Shown: positions 28,680-37,968 of the stretch, one piece after another
How positions within the stretch are numbered: position 1 is the stretch's first letter
Layout of the letters: each line of letters opens with the position of its first letter
From: CBDATB01 sp965199745
GTDB lineage: Bacteria > Bacteroidota > Bacteroidia > Cytophagales > Flammeovirgaceae
Reading direction: 5' to 3'
Assembly (NCBI GenBank): GCA_965199745.1
Contig: CBDATB010000010.1
Location: 62,001-126,000, forward strand
DNA: 64,000 bases
The notes under the pieces: model-generated
The model's database searches: none
Seen by the model: only the letters and a program-made list of their open reading frames with translations
Told to the model about the DNA's origin: nothing
Made by a program: the position numbers and the translations under genes

Positions 28680-29869
28680 AAAAAAAAATAGTTTTAGCGT
28701 TTAGTGGAGGTTTAGACACTTCTTATTGTGTAAAATACCTAAAACACGAGCTTAATTTCGAGGTGCACTCAGTGAGCGTACACACCGGTGGTTTCGATGC
28801 AGAAGCACTAAAAAATATAGAAGAAAGAGCCTACCAATTGGGTGTAACTTCTCACACCACCCTGAACAAAGTAGCCGATTTTTACGAAAAAACTGTTAAG
28901 TATCTAATTTTTGGTAATGTACTTAGAAATAATACGTACCCGCTATCAGTTAGTGCTGAGCGTATCTTTCAAGCACTCGCTATCATTGACCACGCCAAAC
29001 AAACCGATGCGCAATATATTGCTCACGGCAGCACAGGTGCTGGCAACGACCAAGTACGTTTTGATTTAATTTTTCATGTAGCAGCTCCTGAAATAACGAT
29101 TATCACACCCATCCGAGAGCAGAAACTCTCCCGAAAGCAAGAAATTGATTACCTAAAAAAACACGGAATAAATATATCTTGGGAAAAAGCCAAATATTCT
29201 ATCAACAAGGGACTATGGGGAACAAGTGTAGGTGGTGATGAAACACTAACTTCGCATTTGCCCCTGCCAGAATCAGCTTTTCCCTCTCCATTAAAAAAAC
29301 AACATTCACAAACAATCGATTTAGTATTTGAACAAGGCGAATTGGCAGGCATTAATCAGCAGTCATACCGTCCAGTGGCAGCTGTTGAAACATTAACAAA
29401 AATAGCAGAACAATATGCAGTAGGAAGAGATATTCATGTAGGCGACACCATTATTGGCATTAAGGGAAGAGTAGGCTTTGAAGCACCCGCACCCTTAATC
29501 ATCATTAAGGCACACCACACCCTCGAAAAACATGTACTCACCAAGTGGCAACTCTACTGGAAAGAACAACTGGCTAACTGGTACGGTATGTTGTTGCACG
29601 AAGGGCAATACCTAGACCCGGTGATGCGAAATATCGAAAAATTCCTGACTGATACACAACAAAATGTTAGTGGCACAGTCCATATCCGCTTATCACCTCA
29701 TCGCTTCGACATTTTAGGAATCAGCTCAAAACACGACCTAATGAATCCGCATTTCGGAAGCTACGGAGAAATGAATAGAGGCTGGAGTGCTGAAGACGTA
29801 AAAGGTTTCACTAAAATACTAGCTAATCAAATTAAAATTTATTATCAAGTAAATAAGACCGCCCTATGA
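28676..29869 (+). CDS. argG: Argininosuccinate synthase
   Basis: A 397-residue cytoplasmic enzyme that joins citrulline and aspartate with ATP. The PP-loop motif AFSGGLDTSYCVKYL is at residues 8-22, and the citrulline/aspartate region includes AHGSTGAGNDQVRFDL (about 120-135) and TPIREQKLSR. KYSINKGLWGTSVGGDETL follows in the mid-region. Length is normal. The start overlaps the acetyltransferase stop by 4 bases, and its own stop overlaps argC by 4 bases, so it is the second gene of a tight operon. Confidence 0.92.
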   Translation: MKKKIVLAFSGGLDTSYCVKYLKHELNFEVHSVSVHTGGFDAEALKNIEERAYQLGVTSHTTLNKVADFYEKTVKYLIFGNVLRNNTYPLSVSAERIFQALAIIDHAKQTDAQYIAHGSTGAGNDQVRFDLIFHVAAPEITIITPIREQKLSRKQEIDYLKKHGINISWEKAKYSINKGLWGTSVGGDETLTSHLPLPESAFPSPLKKQHSQTIDLVFEQGELAGINQQSYRPVAAVETLTKIAEQYAVGRDIHVGDTIIGIKGRVGFEAPAPLIIIKAHHTLEKHVLTKWQLYWKEQLANWYGMLLHEGQYLDPVMRNIEKFLTDTQQNVSGTVHIRLSPHRFDILGISSKHDLMNPHFGSYGEMNRGWSAEDVKGFTKILANQIKIYYQVNKTAL

Positions 29870-30843
29870 TACAAGCAGGAATTGTTGGCGGAGCAGGCTT
29901 TACGGCCGGAGAATTAATCCGCCTGCTGCTCCGAAATCGGCAGGCTACATTAAAATTTGTGTTTAGTGCTTCTCACGCTGGAGAGTCTATTGCATCGGTG
30001 CATCAAGACTTGGTTGGAGAATTGGGAATGCCTTTTAGCAATCAAATGGAGCAAGAGGTAGATGTGCTATTTTTTTGCACAGGACACAAAAAAACTGCGG
30101 CATTCCTTAAGGGAAATACACTAACCAATTCGGTAAAAATTATTGATTTAAGCAGCGACTTTAGGTTAAAAAAAGACTCACTTTTTCAAGATAAACAGTT
30201 TGTTTATGGGCTGCCCGAATACCAAAAAGAAAATATTCAAAATGCGAATTATATTGCTAATCCGGGTTGTTTTGCTACTGCCATCCAGTTGGGACTACTG
30301 CCACTGGCTAAAAACGGTTTATTAGTAAATGATGTACATATTAGTGCCATTACGGGTGCTACGGGAGCAGGGCAATCGCTAACAAAAACTACCCACTTTA
30401 GTTGGCGTAATGATAACGTGTCTGTGTATAAAGTTTTAAAACACCAACATCTTCACGAAATAAAAGAAACACTTGGCAAAGTTCAGCAGAAAGATTTACC
30501 TAATATTTATTTTATTCCTTTCAGGGGAAATTTTGCCAGAGGTATTTTTGCTACCCTAATTGTTCGCTGCGATAGTACGCTTGAAACAATTACTCAACTT
30601 TATCATGATTTCTACCAAGAACACCCTTTTACTTGTATCAGTCGGTCGCCAATACATTTGAAGCAGGTAGTCAATACGAATAAATGCTTGCTTCATATAG
30701 ACTATCAAGACGGCATGTTGGTAATTTGTAGTGCTATTGATAATTTGTTAAAAGGTGCTTCGGGGCAGGCTGTGCAAAATATGAATCTGATGTTTGGCAT
30801 ATGTGAAAAGGAAGGATTAATATTAAAAGCACCTTATTTTTAA
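29866..30843 (+). CDS. argC: N-acetyl-gamma-glutamyl-phosphate reductase
   Basis: A 325-residue NADPH-dependent reductase that makes the glutamate semialdehyde intermediate. The Rossmann motif GIVGGAGFTAGELIRLL is at residues 5-21, the catalytic Cys is C135 in NPGCFATAIQLGLLP, and SAITGATGAGQSLTKTTHFS and FIPFRGNFARGIFATL follow as in the family. It overlaps argG by ATGA and is 19 bases from the transcarbamylase gene. In many Bacteroidota argD comes next; it is missing here. Confidence 0.92.
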   Translation: MIQAGIVGGAGFTAGELIRLLLRNRQATLKFVFSASHAGESIASVHQDLVGELGMPFSNQMEQEVDVLFFCTGHKKTAAFLKGNTLTNSVKIIDLSSDFRLKKDSLFQDKQFVYGLPEYQKENIQNANYIANPGCFATAIQLGLLPLAKNGLLVNDVHISAITGATGAGQSLTKTTHFSWRNDNVSVYKVLKHQHLHEIKETLGKVQQKDLPNIYFIPFRGNFARGIFATLIVRCDSTLETITQLYHDFYQEHPFTCISRSPIHLKQVVNTNKCLLHIDYQDGMLVICSAIDNLLKGASGQAVQNMNLMFGICEKEGLILKAPYF

Positions 30844-30862
30844 CACATAAGTTAAATCAAAT

Positions 30863-31807
30863 ATGAAACAATTCCTTTCAATAAAAGATGTAGAATCCGT
30901 TGAACAATTAATAAAAGAGGCTTTACAACTCAAACGAAACCCTTTTGCTTTTGAGCAAATAGGCAAAAATAAAACTCTGGGGCTAATATTCTTAAATCCA
31001 AGCCTAAGGACACGGTTGAGCAGCCAAAAAGCTGCCTTAAATTTGGGTATGCATACGATAGAAATGAACATTAATAAAGATGGCTGGGAAATAGCCTTCG
31101 AAGACGGCGAGGTCATGAATGTAAGTAGCCAAGAACACATTAAAGAAGTCGCCGCAGTTATTGGGCAATATTGTGATATATTAGGCGTGAGAACATTTGC
31201 TAGCTTGCGAGATAGGGCAAAAGATTACCGAGAAGAAATATTGATGAAATTTGTAAAATATGCACAAATACCCGTTATTTCTCTCGAAAGTGCCTCCTTG
31301 CACCCGCTACAGTCTTTTGCTGACCTGATTACCATAGAAGAGTACAAAAAAACAAGTAGACCCAAAGTAGTACTCACTTGGACACCACACCCTAAGCCTC
31401 TGCCGCAGGCGGTGGCAAACTCTTTTGTAGAGTGGATGCGTCTAGCACCTGTCAAATTGGTTGTTGCGCACCCGCAAGGATACGATTTAGCACCCGCCTT
31501 CAGCAATGGTGCAAGTGTATGTTACAATCAGGAAGAGGCTTTTAAAAATGCAGATTTTATTTACGCAAAGGGCTGGTCGGCATATCATCCTTATGGCAAG
31601 CTGCCACCCGTAGCTGCTTCATGGAAAGTTACAAAAGAGAAAATGAGCCTGACAAATAACGCTAAATTCATGCACTGCCTACCCGTGCGAAGGAATGTTG
31701 TTGTTAGCGATGAAGTAATTGATAGTGAAAATTCTCTTGTTATTAAACAAGCAGCCAATCGGGTATATTCAGCACAAACCGTTTTAAAAAAAATATTAAA
31801 TACATAA
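30863..31807 (+). CDS. argF': N-succinylornithine (or N-acetylornithine) carbamoyltransferase
   Basis: A 314-residue transcarbamylase acting on an acylated ornithine. The carbamoyl-phosphate motif is present as FLNPSLRTRLSSQKA (residues 43-57). HPLQSFADL and HCLPVRRNVVVSDEVID are further family hallmarks. In the Xanthomonas acetylornithine enzyme a Glu (E92) in the WPIEF segment recognises the acetyl group; in the Bacteroides fragilis succinylornithine enzyme it is Pro. The aligned segment here is WEIAF, with Ala78 in that place, which favours the succinylornithine type. The alignment is by eye. The product is normally passed to deacylation by the ArgE-like enzyme. Confidence 0.85.
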   Translation: MKQFLSIKDVESVEQLIKEALQLKRNPFAFEQIGKNKTLGLIFLNPSLRTRLSSQKAALNLGMHTIEMNINKDGWEIAFEDGEVMNVSSQEHIKEVAAVIGQYCDILGVRTFASLRDRAKDYREEILMKFVKYAQIPVISLESASLHPLQSFADLITIEEYKKTSRPKVVLTWTPHPKPLPQAVANSFVEWMRLAPVKLVVAHPQGYDLAPAFSNGASVCYNQEEAFKNADFIYAKGWSAYHPYGKLPPVAASWKVTKEKMSLTNNAKFMHCLPVRRNVVVSDEVIDSENSLVIKQAANRVYSAQTVLKKILNT

Positions 31808-31814
31808 TTTGTGC

Positions 31815-32597
31815 ATGGAGCAGCTAAGCATAGTGAAAATAGGTAGTAGCATTGTTAATAATACAAATATACTACATACTTTTTTAGACGACTTTGCCCA
31901 ATTAAAAGGAAAAAAGATACTCATACACGGCGGTGGAGAAATAGCGGATACTCTACTAAAAAAGCTAGACATAGCACCCCACATGATAGCGGGAAGAAGA
32001 ATTACCAATAGAGAAACCCTCGAGGTAGTCGTAATGGTTTATGCAGGATGGATTAATAAAACAATTACTGCCCAGCTGCAGGGCAGAAACTGCCAAGCTA
32101 TCGGGCTTTCTGGTGCAGATGCCGCTGTTATTCAATCACATAAAAGAAAGCATCACTCCATTGACTATGGATACGTAGGCGATATAGATAAAGTGAAAAG
32201 CAGTTTTATACAGCAGTTATTACGACAAGAAATAGTACCAATATTTTGCGCAGTTACATATAATAGACAAGGAGATTTATTAAATACGAACGCAGATACC
32301 ATCGCCACAGAAGTAGCTATTGCTATGGCAAAAGATTTTGAGGTGAATTTGTATTATTTATTAGATAAAAAAGGCGTATTAGCCAATCCTGAAGATGAAC
32401 ACTCGGTGATACCAATACTTGACCCAAATATTTATGAAAAATATAAAACTGCCGGAAGTATTGCCGCCGGCATGATTCCAAAACTGGATAATGCTTTTCA
32501 CGCCCTAAAAAAAGGAGTTAGCAGAGTAATTATTGGTACTAATGATTTGTTGTCCAATAGCGATAAACCAAAAACGATATTGTCCGTTAAACCATGA
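31815..32597 (+). CDS. argB: Acetylglutamate (acylglutamate) kinase
   Basis: A 260-residue amino-acid kinase that phosphorylates N-acylglutamate, the second step of the pathway. I use the ATG at 31815; an in-frame TTG at 31809 would add two residues. The phosphate-binding KIGSSIV and IHGGGEIADTLLKKL are near the N-terminus, RRITNRETLEVVVMVYAG near residue 60-80, and the ATP-site AGSIAAGMIPKLDNA near the C-terminus. It overlaps argE by 4 bases. It has no N-terminal arginine-sensing extension, so feedback control by arginine is less likely. Confidence 0.9.
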   Translation: MEQLSIVKIGSSIVNNTNILHTFLDDFAQLKGKKILIHGGGEIADTLLKKLDIAPHMIAGRRITNRETLEVVVMVYAGWINKTITAQLQGRNCQAIGLSGADAAVIQSHKRKHHSIDYGYVGDIDKVKSSFIQQLLRQEIVPIFCAVTYNRQGDLLNTNADTIATEVAIAMAKDFEVNLYYLLDKKGVLANPEDEHSVIPILDPNIYEKYKTAGSIAAGMIPKLDNAFHALKKGVSRVIIGTNDLLSNSDKPKTILSVKP

Positions 32598-33649
32598 AAA
32601 AACACCATACCGATGCCATCGATTTGTTAAAGCAACTCATTGCAACCCCCTCACTATCGGGAAAAGAGGCTGAAACAGCGCAGATAATTGAAAAATTTCT
32701 GCACCAACGACTTATTCAAACACACACTTTGCGGCATAACGTATGGGCTACACACACCGATTTTGATAAAAATAAACCCACTTTGCTGCTCAATTCTCAT
32801 CACGATACCGTAAAGCCCAACAGCGGCTATACTAAAGATCCTTTCAAACCAGTAATAGCTGATGGCAAGCTATATGGTTTGGGTAGCAACGACGCGGGTG
32901 GCTGTTTGGTATCATTAATCACTGTTTTCTGTCATTTTTATCAACAGTCAATAACATCCTATAATTTAGTTTTGGCTTGTACTGCCGAAGAGGAAATTTC
33001 GGGAGAAAACGGCATTGCTATGCTATTGCCAGAACTCGGAAACATATCGGTGGCTATTGTTGGAGAGCCAACACAAATGCAAATGGCAGTGGCAGAAAAA
33101 GGTCTGATAGTACTCGATTGCGTAGCCAAAGGAAAAAGTGGACACGCTGCCCACAACGAAGGAGAAAACGCAATCTACCGAGCAATGCAAGATATTGAAT
33201 GGTTTAAAAATTATCACTTTCCCAAAGTGTCTGATTATTTGGGAGCAATTAAAATGAGTACCACCATGATCGAAGCTGGCAATCAGCACAACGTAGTGCC
33301 AGACCTATGCCGCTTTACCGTAGATGTACGTACAACAGATGCCTATTCAAACCGAGAAACTCTTGATATTATCAATACGCATACCTTATCGGAAGTAAAG
33401 CCGCATTCATTGCGACTTAACCCTTCTTTTATTGATATTAAACACCCTTTGGTAGCAGCGGGCTTAGCCTTAGGTCTAAAAACCTATGGTTCACCCACAC
33501 TTTCAGACCAAGTAATGATGCCTTTCCCTTCTGTGAAAATAGGACCCGGTGATTCTGCCCGATCGCATACTGCCGACGAGTTTATTTGTTTGCAAGAAGT
33601 AGTTGAGGGTATTGACACTTACATCGGGCTTTTGAATAATTTGTTTTAA
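32594..33649 (+). CDS. argE: Acylornithine/acylcitrulline deacetylase, M20 family
   Basis: A 351-residue zinc peptidase-family enzyme. The metal and catalytic motifs are LLNSHHDTVKP (residues about 73-83), GLGSNDAGGCL (about 96-106), CTAEEEISGENG (about 128-139) and IVGEPTQMQMAV (about 155-166). It ends the arginine cluster and by context removes the acyl group from N-acylcitrulline, giving citrulline for ArgG. Its start overlaps the argB stop. argH, which would complete the pathway, is not found in the window. Confidence 0.88.
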   Translation: MKKHHTDAIDLLKQLIATPSLSGKEAETAQIIEKFLHQRLIQTHTLRHNVWATHTDFDKNKPTLLLNSHHDTVKPNSGYTKDPFKPVIADGKLYGLGSNDAGGCLVSLITVFCHFYQQSITSYNLVLACTAEEEISGENGIAMLLPELGNISVAIVGEPTQMQMAVAEKGLIVLDCVAKGKSGHAAHNEGENAIYRAMQDIEWFKNYHFPKVSDYLGAIKMSTTMIEAGNQHNVVPDLCRFTVDVRTTDAYSNRETLDIINTHTLSEVKPHSLRLNPSFIDIKHPLVAAGLALGLKTYGSPTLSDQVMMPFPSVKIGPGDSARSHTADEFICLQEVVEGIDTYIGLLNNLF

Positions 33650-33708
33650 ATATACTTTTAATACTGATTATTGTGCGAAATAGATTTTTTTTTAATACAA
33701 AAATAATT

Positions 33709-35115
33709 TTGAAAAAGCTGCCAATTTTTTTAATATTATTAATTTTTTCCTGTACAACTGAGCAATTCAACAGAGAAAAACCTTATGCTTTGCAGGCTGA
33801 ATCTTTCAGGCAATATGTCCATGCCTTCAACTATGCTAAAAGACTGAGTAGAAAAGGGTTACGGCCTTATATTGTGCTGGAAGAATCCGAAAATACAGGT
33901 ATTTTATTCAAAGTGTTAATCGGAAATATGGAAAAACTCGAGCAGGCAACAAAGCAAAAAATGATTTTGACAACAAAAAATAAAATACTACATAAACTCA
34001 AAATAGTTAATTTCAATCAAATGCAAAACCACCTGCAAGCCTTCGATGCAGATACATTCGCCCAAAATACTCGTACTACTCACCTAAAATATTTAGCCCC
34101 CAAAGTACAGCACATATTGCAGGCACTCCCCTATCATACAGATTATATAGTAAAAAAAACCGACGTGTTTTTCGAAGAAGGTCTTCGCAAAATGGAAACA
34201 AATATTATCTTAAAGAAAAAACAACTCGATTTACCCATTGGCATTGTTCAACAACGGCTCACTAAAAAAAGTGTAGTACTCGCAGAGGCTGTTTATTTTG
34301 AGCCACTGTACAAACAGAAAATAACTGTTCACGCCATTAGCGTGCGGGCAGAAAATAATTTATCGGCTGAGACGACGAAAAAACTGGTACAGCAAATCCT
34401 AAACACACGGCACTATATTTATGAAGAGATAAAGCCAGTGAGCTATCGTAATCTCACGGGTCACCTCGCAATTATCGCCCCTACCGCCAGCCAAGTGAAA
34501 CGATACCTAATACTAGTGCATGAAAAACAACAGAGCCTGTATTTTATCCAGTCTTCCGACCACAAGAGTGAAACCTTAAATGCCTTTGCTTCAAAGCTAC
34601 ACAAAAGTAAAAATATTACGCAATACCCTAATTTTTCACTTGCCTTCAGCACTGTACCTACCCATTCAATATTTACCGATACGCTTTTATATTTTCATTA
34701 TGCGCAAGCAAATAGAAAATTGGGCAGATATGCTGCACTCCAGCACGGACAAATTACCACCTCTTGCCTTTTTTATCATGCCCAGAAAAAAGACTGGGAA
34801 AGCAAATTTATCTTTTTCAACCATGAGAGAACAGCTGAAAGGGTTTTTCAAAAAATATATACACCCCAAAAAGGCTATAGCAAAGACAGCATACATGTGC
34901 AAGGGCAAACAGGATGGTTGACAAAGGCCCTAAAACCACAGCCTATCTCGGCAAAGCGTCAATGGGTAGCAAAAAGTATATGCTTTCAAAAAAATAAGGT
35001 AGTTGCTATAATGGGTAATCTATGGACCGGAAAATGTAGTCGAGAAGAATTGGTGAAACGAGCAGAAATCTTTGATTTGCAGCCATACAATAGATCGTTG
35101 TTTTTCGGATGGTAA
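33709..35115 (+). CDS. Lipoprotein of unknown function
   Basis: A protein of about 468 residues. I choose the TTG at 33709 because it gives a clean lipoprotein signal (MKKLPIFLILLIFSC); a GTG at 33673 is in frame but would put charged residues before it. Residues about 30-80 (FNYAKRLSRKGLRPYIVLEE then ILFKVLIGN) have a weak likeness to a SPOR-type fold, which binds peptidoglycan, but I would not rely on it. The remainder is mixed alpha/beta with no motif I know. It follows argE by 59 bases, so it may be read from the same transcript, though its function looks unrelated. Confidence 0.6.
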   Translation: MKKLPIFLILLIFSCTTEQFNREKPYALQAESFRQYVHAFNYAKRLSRKGLRPYIVLEESENTGILFKVLIGNMEKLEQATKQKMILTTKNKILHKLKIVNFNQMQNHLQAFDADTFAQNTRTTHLKYLAPKVQHILQALPYHTDYIVKKTDVFFEEGLRKMETNIILKKKQLDLPIGIVQQRLTKKSVVLAEAVYFEPLYKQKITVHAISVRAENNLSAETTKKLVQQILNTRHYIYEEIKPVSYRNLTGHLAIIAPTASQVKRYLILVHEKQQSLYFIQSSDHKSETLNAFASKLHKSKNITQYPNFSLAFSTVPTHSIFTDTLLYFHYAQANRKLGRYAALQHGQITTSCLFYHAQKKDWESKFIFFNHERTAERVFQKIYTPQKGYSKDSIHVQGQTGWLTKALKPQPISAKRQWVAKSICFQKNKVVAIMGNLWTGKCSREELVKRAEIFDLQPYNRSLFFGW

Positions 35116-35236
35116 GAACTTTATAGCCTGCAACATGTGGCATCATCAATACCGAACGCACGCAGCGTAGAACCGTTTATTGTTTTTTCATTGTTTAGTA
35201 AAAATTCATTTTGGAGTTTTCCTCTTGACGAATATA

Positions 35237-35255
35237 TATAATGAGAATCAAGGAT
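35237..35255 (+). promoter_or_regulatory. Possible Fur box upstream of the TonB-dependent receptor
   Basis: The stretch TATAATGAGAATCAAGGAT matches 12 of 19 positions of the enterobacterial Fur consensus, with the left two-thirds nearly exact (ATAATGAgAATCA). It lies about 50 bases upstream of a -7-like box, in front of an iron-type receptor. Fur sites in Bacteroidota are less well defined, so this is a hypothesis. Confidence 0.3.
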
Positions 35256-35300
35256 TAAAAAAATATGCGTTTTTGAATAATACAAAAGCCGTTTTTATCC

Positions 35301-35308
35301 TATCTTTG
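35301..35308 (+). promoter_or_regulatory. -7 box (TATCTTTG) upstream of the TonB-dependent receptor
   Basis: An exact match to TAnnTTTG. A TTG lies 25 bases upstream, slightly beyond the usual 17-23. The receptor start codon is about 130 bases downstream. The remaining parts of the 35116-35439 gap hold nothing else I can support. Confidence 0.35.
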
Positions 35309-35439
35309 ATTTTTCGCCTGCCTGTGATTGCATTCTTAGACCAGTTTTTCCATTCAACTCTTGGTTCGCATATATGTTTGATTTCAAACCATTGCTTGAA
35401 TTGAAGAAGTAATCAATTAGGTTAAACGCTTTCCTACGC

Positions 35440-37881
35440 ATGAAATATCAATTATTTTTTATACTGTATTTTTGGTTTTTCACATGTCATACTTCAGTCT
35501 TTTCTCAGTCTTTCCAAGTAAGGGGTAGGGTGAATAGTGCTGAAAATCAAGAACCCTTATTCAAAGCCATGTTATTTATTGAAAATACTTCGCTGAGTAC
35601 ACATACTAACCCAAACGGCAGCTATCAGCTTGAAGGACTTGTGCCGGGTAGCTATCGTATCACTGCCTTCTATTTTGGCTATGAGCAAGTTACGCAAACG
35701 GTAAAAATTATTGATAGAAATGCTGCAGTCAACTTTACACTTTCTCTGTTAGCCGACTCCTTAGACGCCATCACTATCAAAGAGCAAAGAGTCAAAACCT
35801 TTGGTCTAACTCGTCTGAAAAGCGTAGAGGGTTTAGCTATTTACGAGGGCAAGAAAAATGAGGTGATTATACTCGATGAAGTTGTTGCAAATAAGCCGGC
35901 AAATAATATTAGGCAGATTTTAGCTAAAGTTCCCGGTTTCAATATTTGGGAAAGCGACTGCGCAGGTTTACAAATCGGTGTAGGAGGCAGAGGGTTAAGC
36001 CCCAACCGTAACGCTAACTTTAACACCCGCCAAAATGGTTATGACATCAGTGCTGATGCGTTGGGCTATCCCGAGAGTTATTACTCTCCGCCCATACAAG
36101 CCGTAGAAAGAATAAAAATTGTACGCGGAGCAGCATCTTTGCAATATGGCACACAATTTGGCGGTTTGGTCAATTTTATAATGAAAAAAGGAGACGAAAA
36201 TAAAAAGGTTTCTTTTACTGCCGAAGAAAGCTATAATAGCCTAGGTTTTTACAATGGTTTTCATAGCCTGGGAGGCAGTGTTGGAAAACTCAATTATTAT
36301 GTATACAATCGCTTTGCCAAAGGTGATTGTTGGCGCTGTAATAGTAATTTTGAAATCACTACTACGGGCATCAACACAACTATTACTTTGAATAGCCGTT
36401 TCAAATTGACGCTTAACTATACAAATTCTTACTATTTGGCGCGGCAGCCCGGCGGTCTTACCGATGCACAGTTTACGCAAAATCCCATGCAATCGAACCG
36501 AGAAAGAAACTGGTTTAAAGTATATTGGAATCTTCCATCTTTCACTATTGACTACCGCTTTTCTGAGAAAACCAAACTCAACAGCCGTACCTTTGGACTC
36601 ATCGCTGGAAGAGACGCCCTAGGCAACTTGGGACGTATTGACCGATTAGACTTTGGAGGCAATAGAGATTATCTTGCCGACCGTTACCGTAATATTGGTA
36701 ACGAAACTCGCCTCATACACTATTACGGTTGGTTTAACCAAACGGCAGTGCTGTTAGTGGGTACGCGTTTTTACAGAGGCTTTACGCAACGAAAACAGGG
36801 GGATGGCAACGATGGATCAGATGCAAATTTTAGCTTTTTAAGTCCCGATAATTTGGAAGGCTCCGATTTTGATTTTCCGGGAACCAATATTTCAGCATTC
36901 GCTGAAAACATCTTTAATCTCAATAAAAAGTGGAGCATTACTCCAGGCATTCGTTTTGAATTTATTCGCACACAAGCAAATGGACATTACAGAACTACTA
37001 ACCGCGACCTGTCGGGTAATATTATTTTCGATCAGACCATTCCGGAAAATAAAGCTAGTAGCAGAGCTTTTGTATTGGTGGGTTTGGGTGTTAGCCATAA
37101 AGTGAAAGATTATTTAGAGTTTTACGGAAATTTTTCCCAAAACTATCGCTCAGTTACTTTCAATGACATCCGAGTGAATAATCCGAATTTGGTCGTAGAT
37201 GATAATATTCGTGATGAACGGGGCTATAACGCAGACTTGGGCATGCGGGGTAATGTAAATGGATTGCTAAATTTTGACCTAAGTGCTTTTCATTTGGCTT
37301 ATAAAGACAGGATCGGGGCTATTTTACAGCGCGTACCAGATCCAGAATTGATAGAGAGAATTATTCGTTTCAGGACGAATCTATCGGATGCCAATATTTT
37401 TGGGCTTGAAGGTTTTGCCACTATTGATTTATTTCAATGGATATATGGAAATAAATACCATTCAGCTCTTTCTGTATTTGCAAATGTCGCTTGGATACAT
37501 GCTAGGTATACAGGTAATAACGATAACAGCATTTCAGGCAAGACAGTAGAATTGGTACCAAGCATAAATCTCAAAACAGGCATAGCTTTTACCAAAGGAA
37601 AATTTAAGGCAAGCTACCAATATAGTTATGTGTCGCGGCAATACAGTGAGGCTTCCAATGCCACTTTTTCGGCTAGTGCCGTTGAGGGGCTGATTCCTGC
37701 CTATCAGGTGATGGATATTTCAATGGCTTTTAAACACCGCTCACTACGCCTGGAAACAGGATGTAATAATCTTACTAATAGCTCTTATTTTACCCGTCGG
37801 GCATCGGGGTATCCCGGTCCAGGAATCATCTCTTCCGATGGACGAAGTTTTTACCTAAACATAGGGTTGACGGTAAATTGA
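35440..37881 (+). CDS. TonB-dependent outer-membrane receptor, FecA-like
   Basis: An 813-residue outer-membrane transporter. After a signal peptide (to about residue 23) comes a carboxypeptidase-regulatory-like beta domain (VRGRVNSAENQEPLFKAML to about residue 110). Next is the plug: LDEVVANKPANNIRQILAKV, then VGGRGLSPNRNANFNTRQNG and RIKIVRGAASLQYGTQFGG. The C-terminal two-thirds is the 22-strand barrel, ending SFYLNIGLTVN. The plug most resembles FecA-type ferric-citrate or siderophore receptors. There is no SusD partner, which argues against a glycan transporter. A possible Fur box upstream supports an iron role. Confidence 0.85.
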   Translation: MKYQLFFILYFWFFTCHTSVFSQSFQVRGRVNSAENQEPLFKAMLFIENTSLSTHTNPNGSYQLEGLVPGSYRITAFYFGYEQVTQTVKIIDRNAAVNFTLSLLADSLDAITIKEQRVKTFGLTRLKSVEGLAIYEGKKNEVIILDEVVANKPANNIRQILAKVPGFNIWESDCAGLQIGVGGRGLSPNRNANFNTRQNGYDISADALGYPESYYSPPIQAVERIKIVRGAASLQYGTQFGGLVNFIMKKGDENKKVSFTAEESYNSLGFYNGFHSLGGSVGKLNYYVYNRFAKGDCWRCNSNFEITTTGINTTITLNSRFKLTLNYTNSYYLARQPGGLTDAQFTQNPMQSNRERNWFKVYWNLPSFTIDYRFSEKTKLNSRTFGLIAGRDALGNLGRIDRLDFGGNRDYLADRYRNIGNETRLIHYYGWFNQTAVLLVGTRFYRGFTQRKQGDGNDGSDANFSFLSPDNLEGSDFDFPGTNISAFAENIFNLNKKWSITPGIRFEFIRTQANGHYRTTNRDLSGNIIFDQTIPENKASSRAFVLVGLGVSHKVKDYLEFYGNFSQNYRSVTFNDIRVNNPNLVVDDNIRDERGYNADLGMRGNVNGLLNFDLSAFHLAYKDRIGAILQRVPDPELIERIIRFRTNLSDANIFGLEGFATIDLFQWIYGNKYHSALSVFANVAWIHARYTGNNDNSISGKTVELVPSINLKTGIAFTKGKFKASYQYSYVSRQYSEASNATFSASAVEGLIPAYQVMDISMAFKHRSLRLETGCNNLTNSSYFTRRASGYPGPGIISSDGRSFYLNIGLTVN

Positions 37882-37885
37882 AAAT

Positions 37886-37950
37886 CATGGACTGAGGTAC
37901 AGTAAAAAAACCAGACGGTTTTACTCAAGCCAATGGTACAAATAAACAAA
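37886..37950. repeat. Dispersed intergenic repeat, copy B
   Basis: Shares with copy A (23789-23863) the blocks CATGGACT, GAGGTA, then GTAAAA-rich bases, TTTTACTCAAGC, AAT and TACAAATA-AACAA in the same order. It begins 5 bases after the receptor stop codon. Confidence 0.5.
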
Positions 37951-37968
37951 ACGTAAAAGTAGTCAGTA

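Noticed and set aside
28095..33649. Complete arginine pathway in one operon
   Set aside because: argD and argH are not present in the window.
35180..35404. 74-codon plus-strand frame before the TonB receptor
   Set aside because: No protein-like pattern; it overlaps the putative Fur and -7 boxes.
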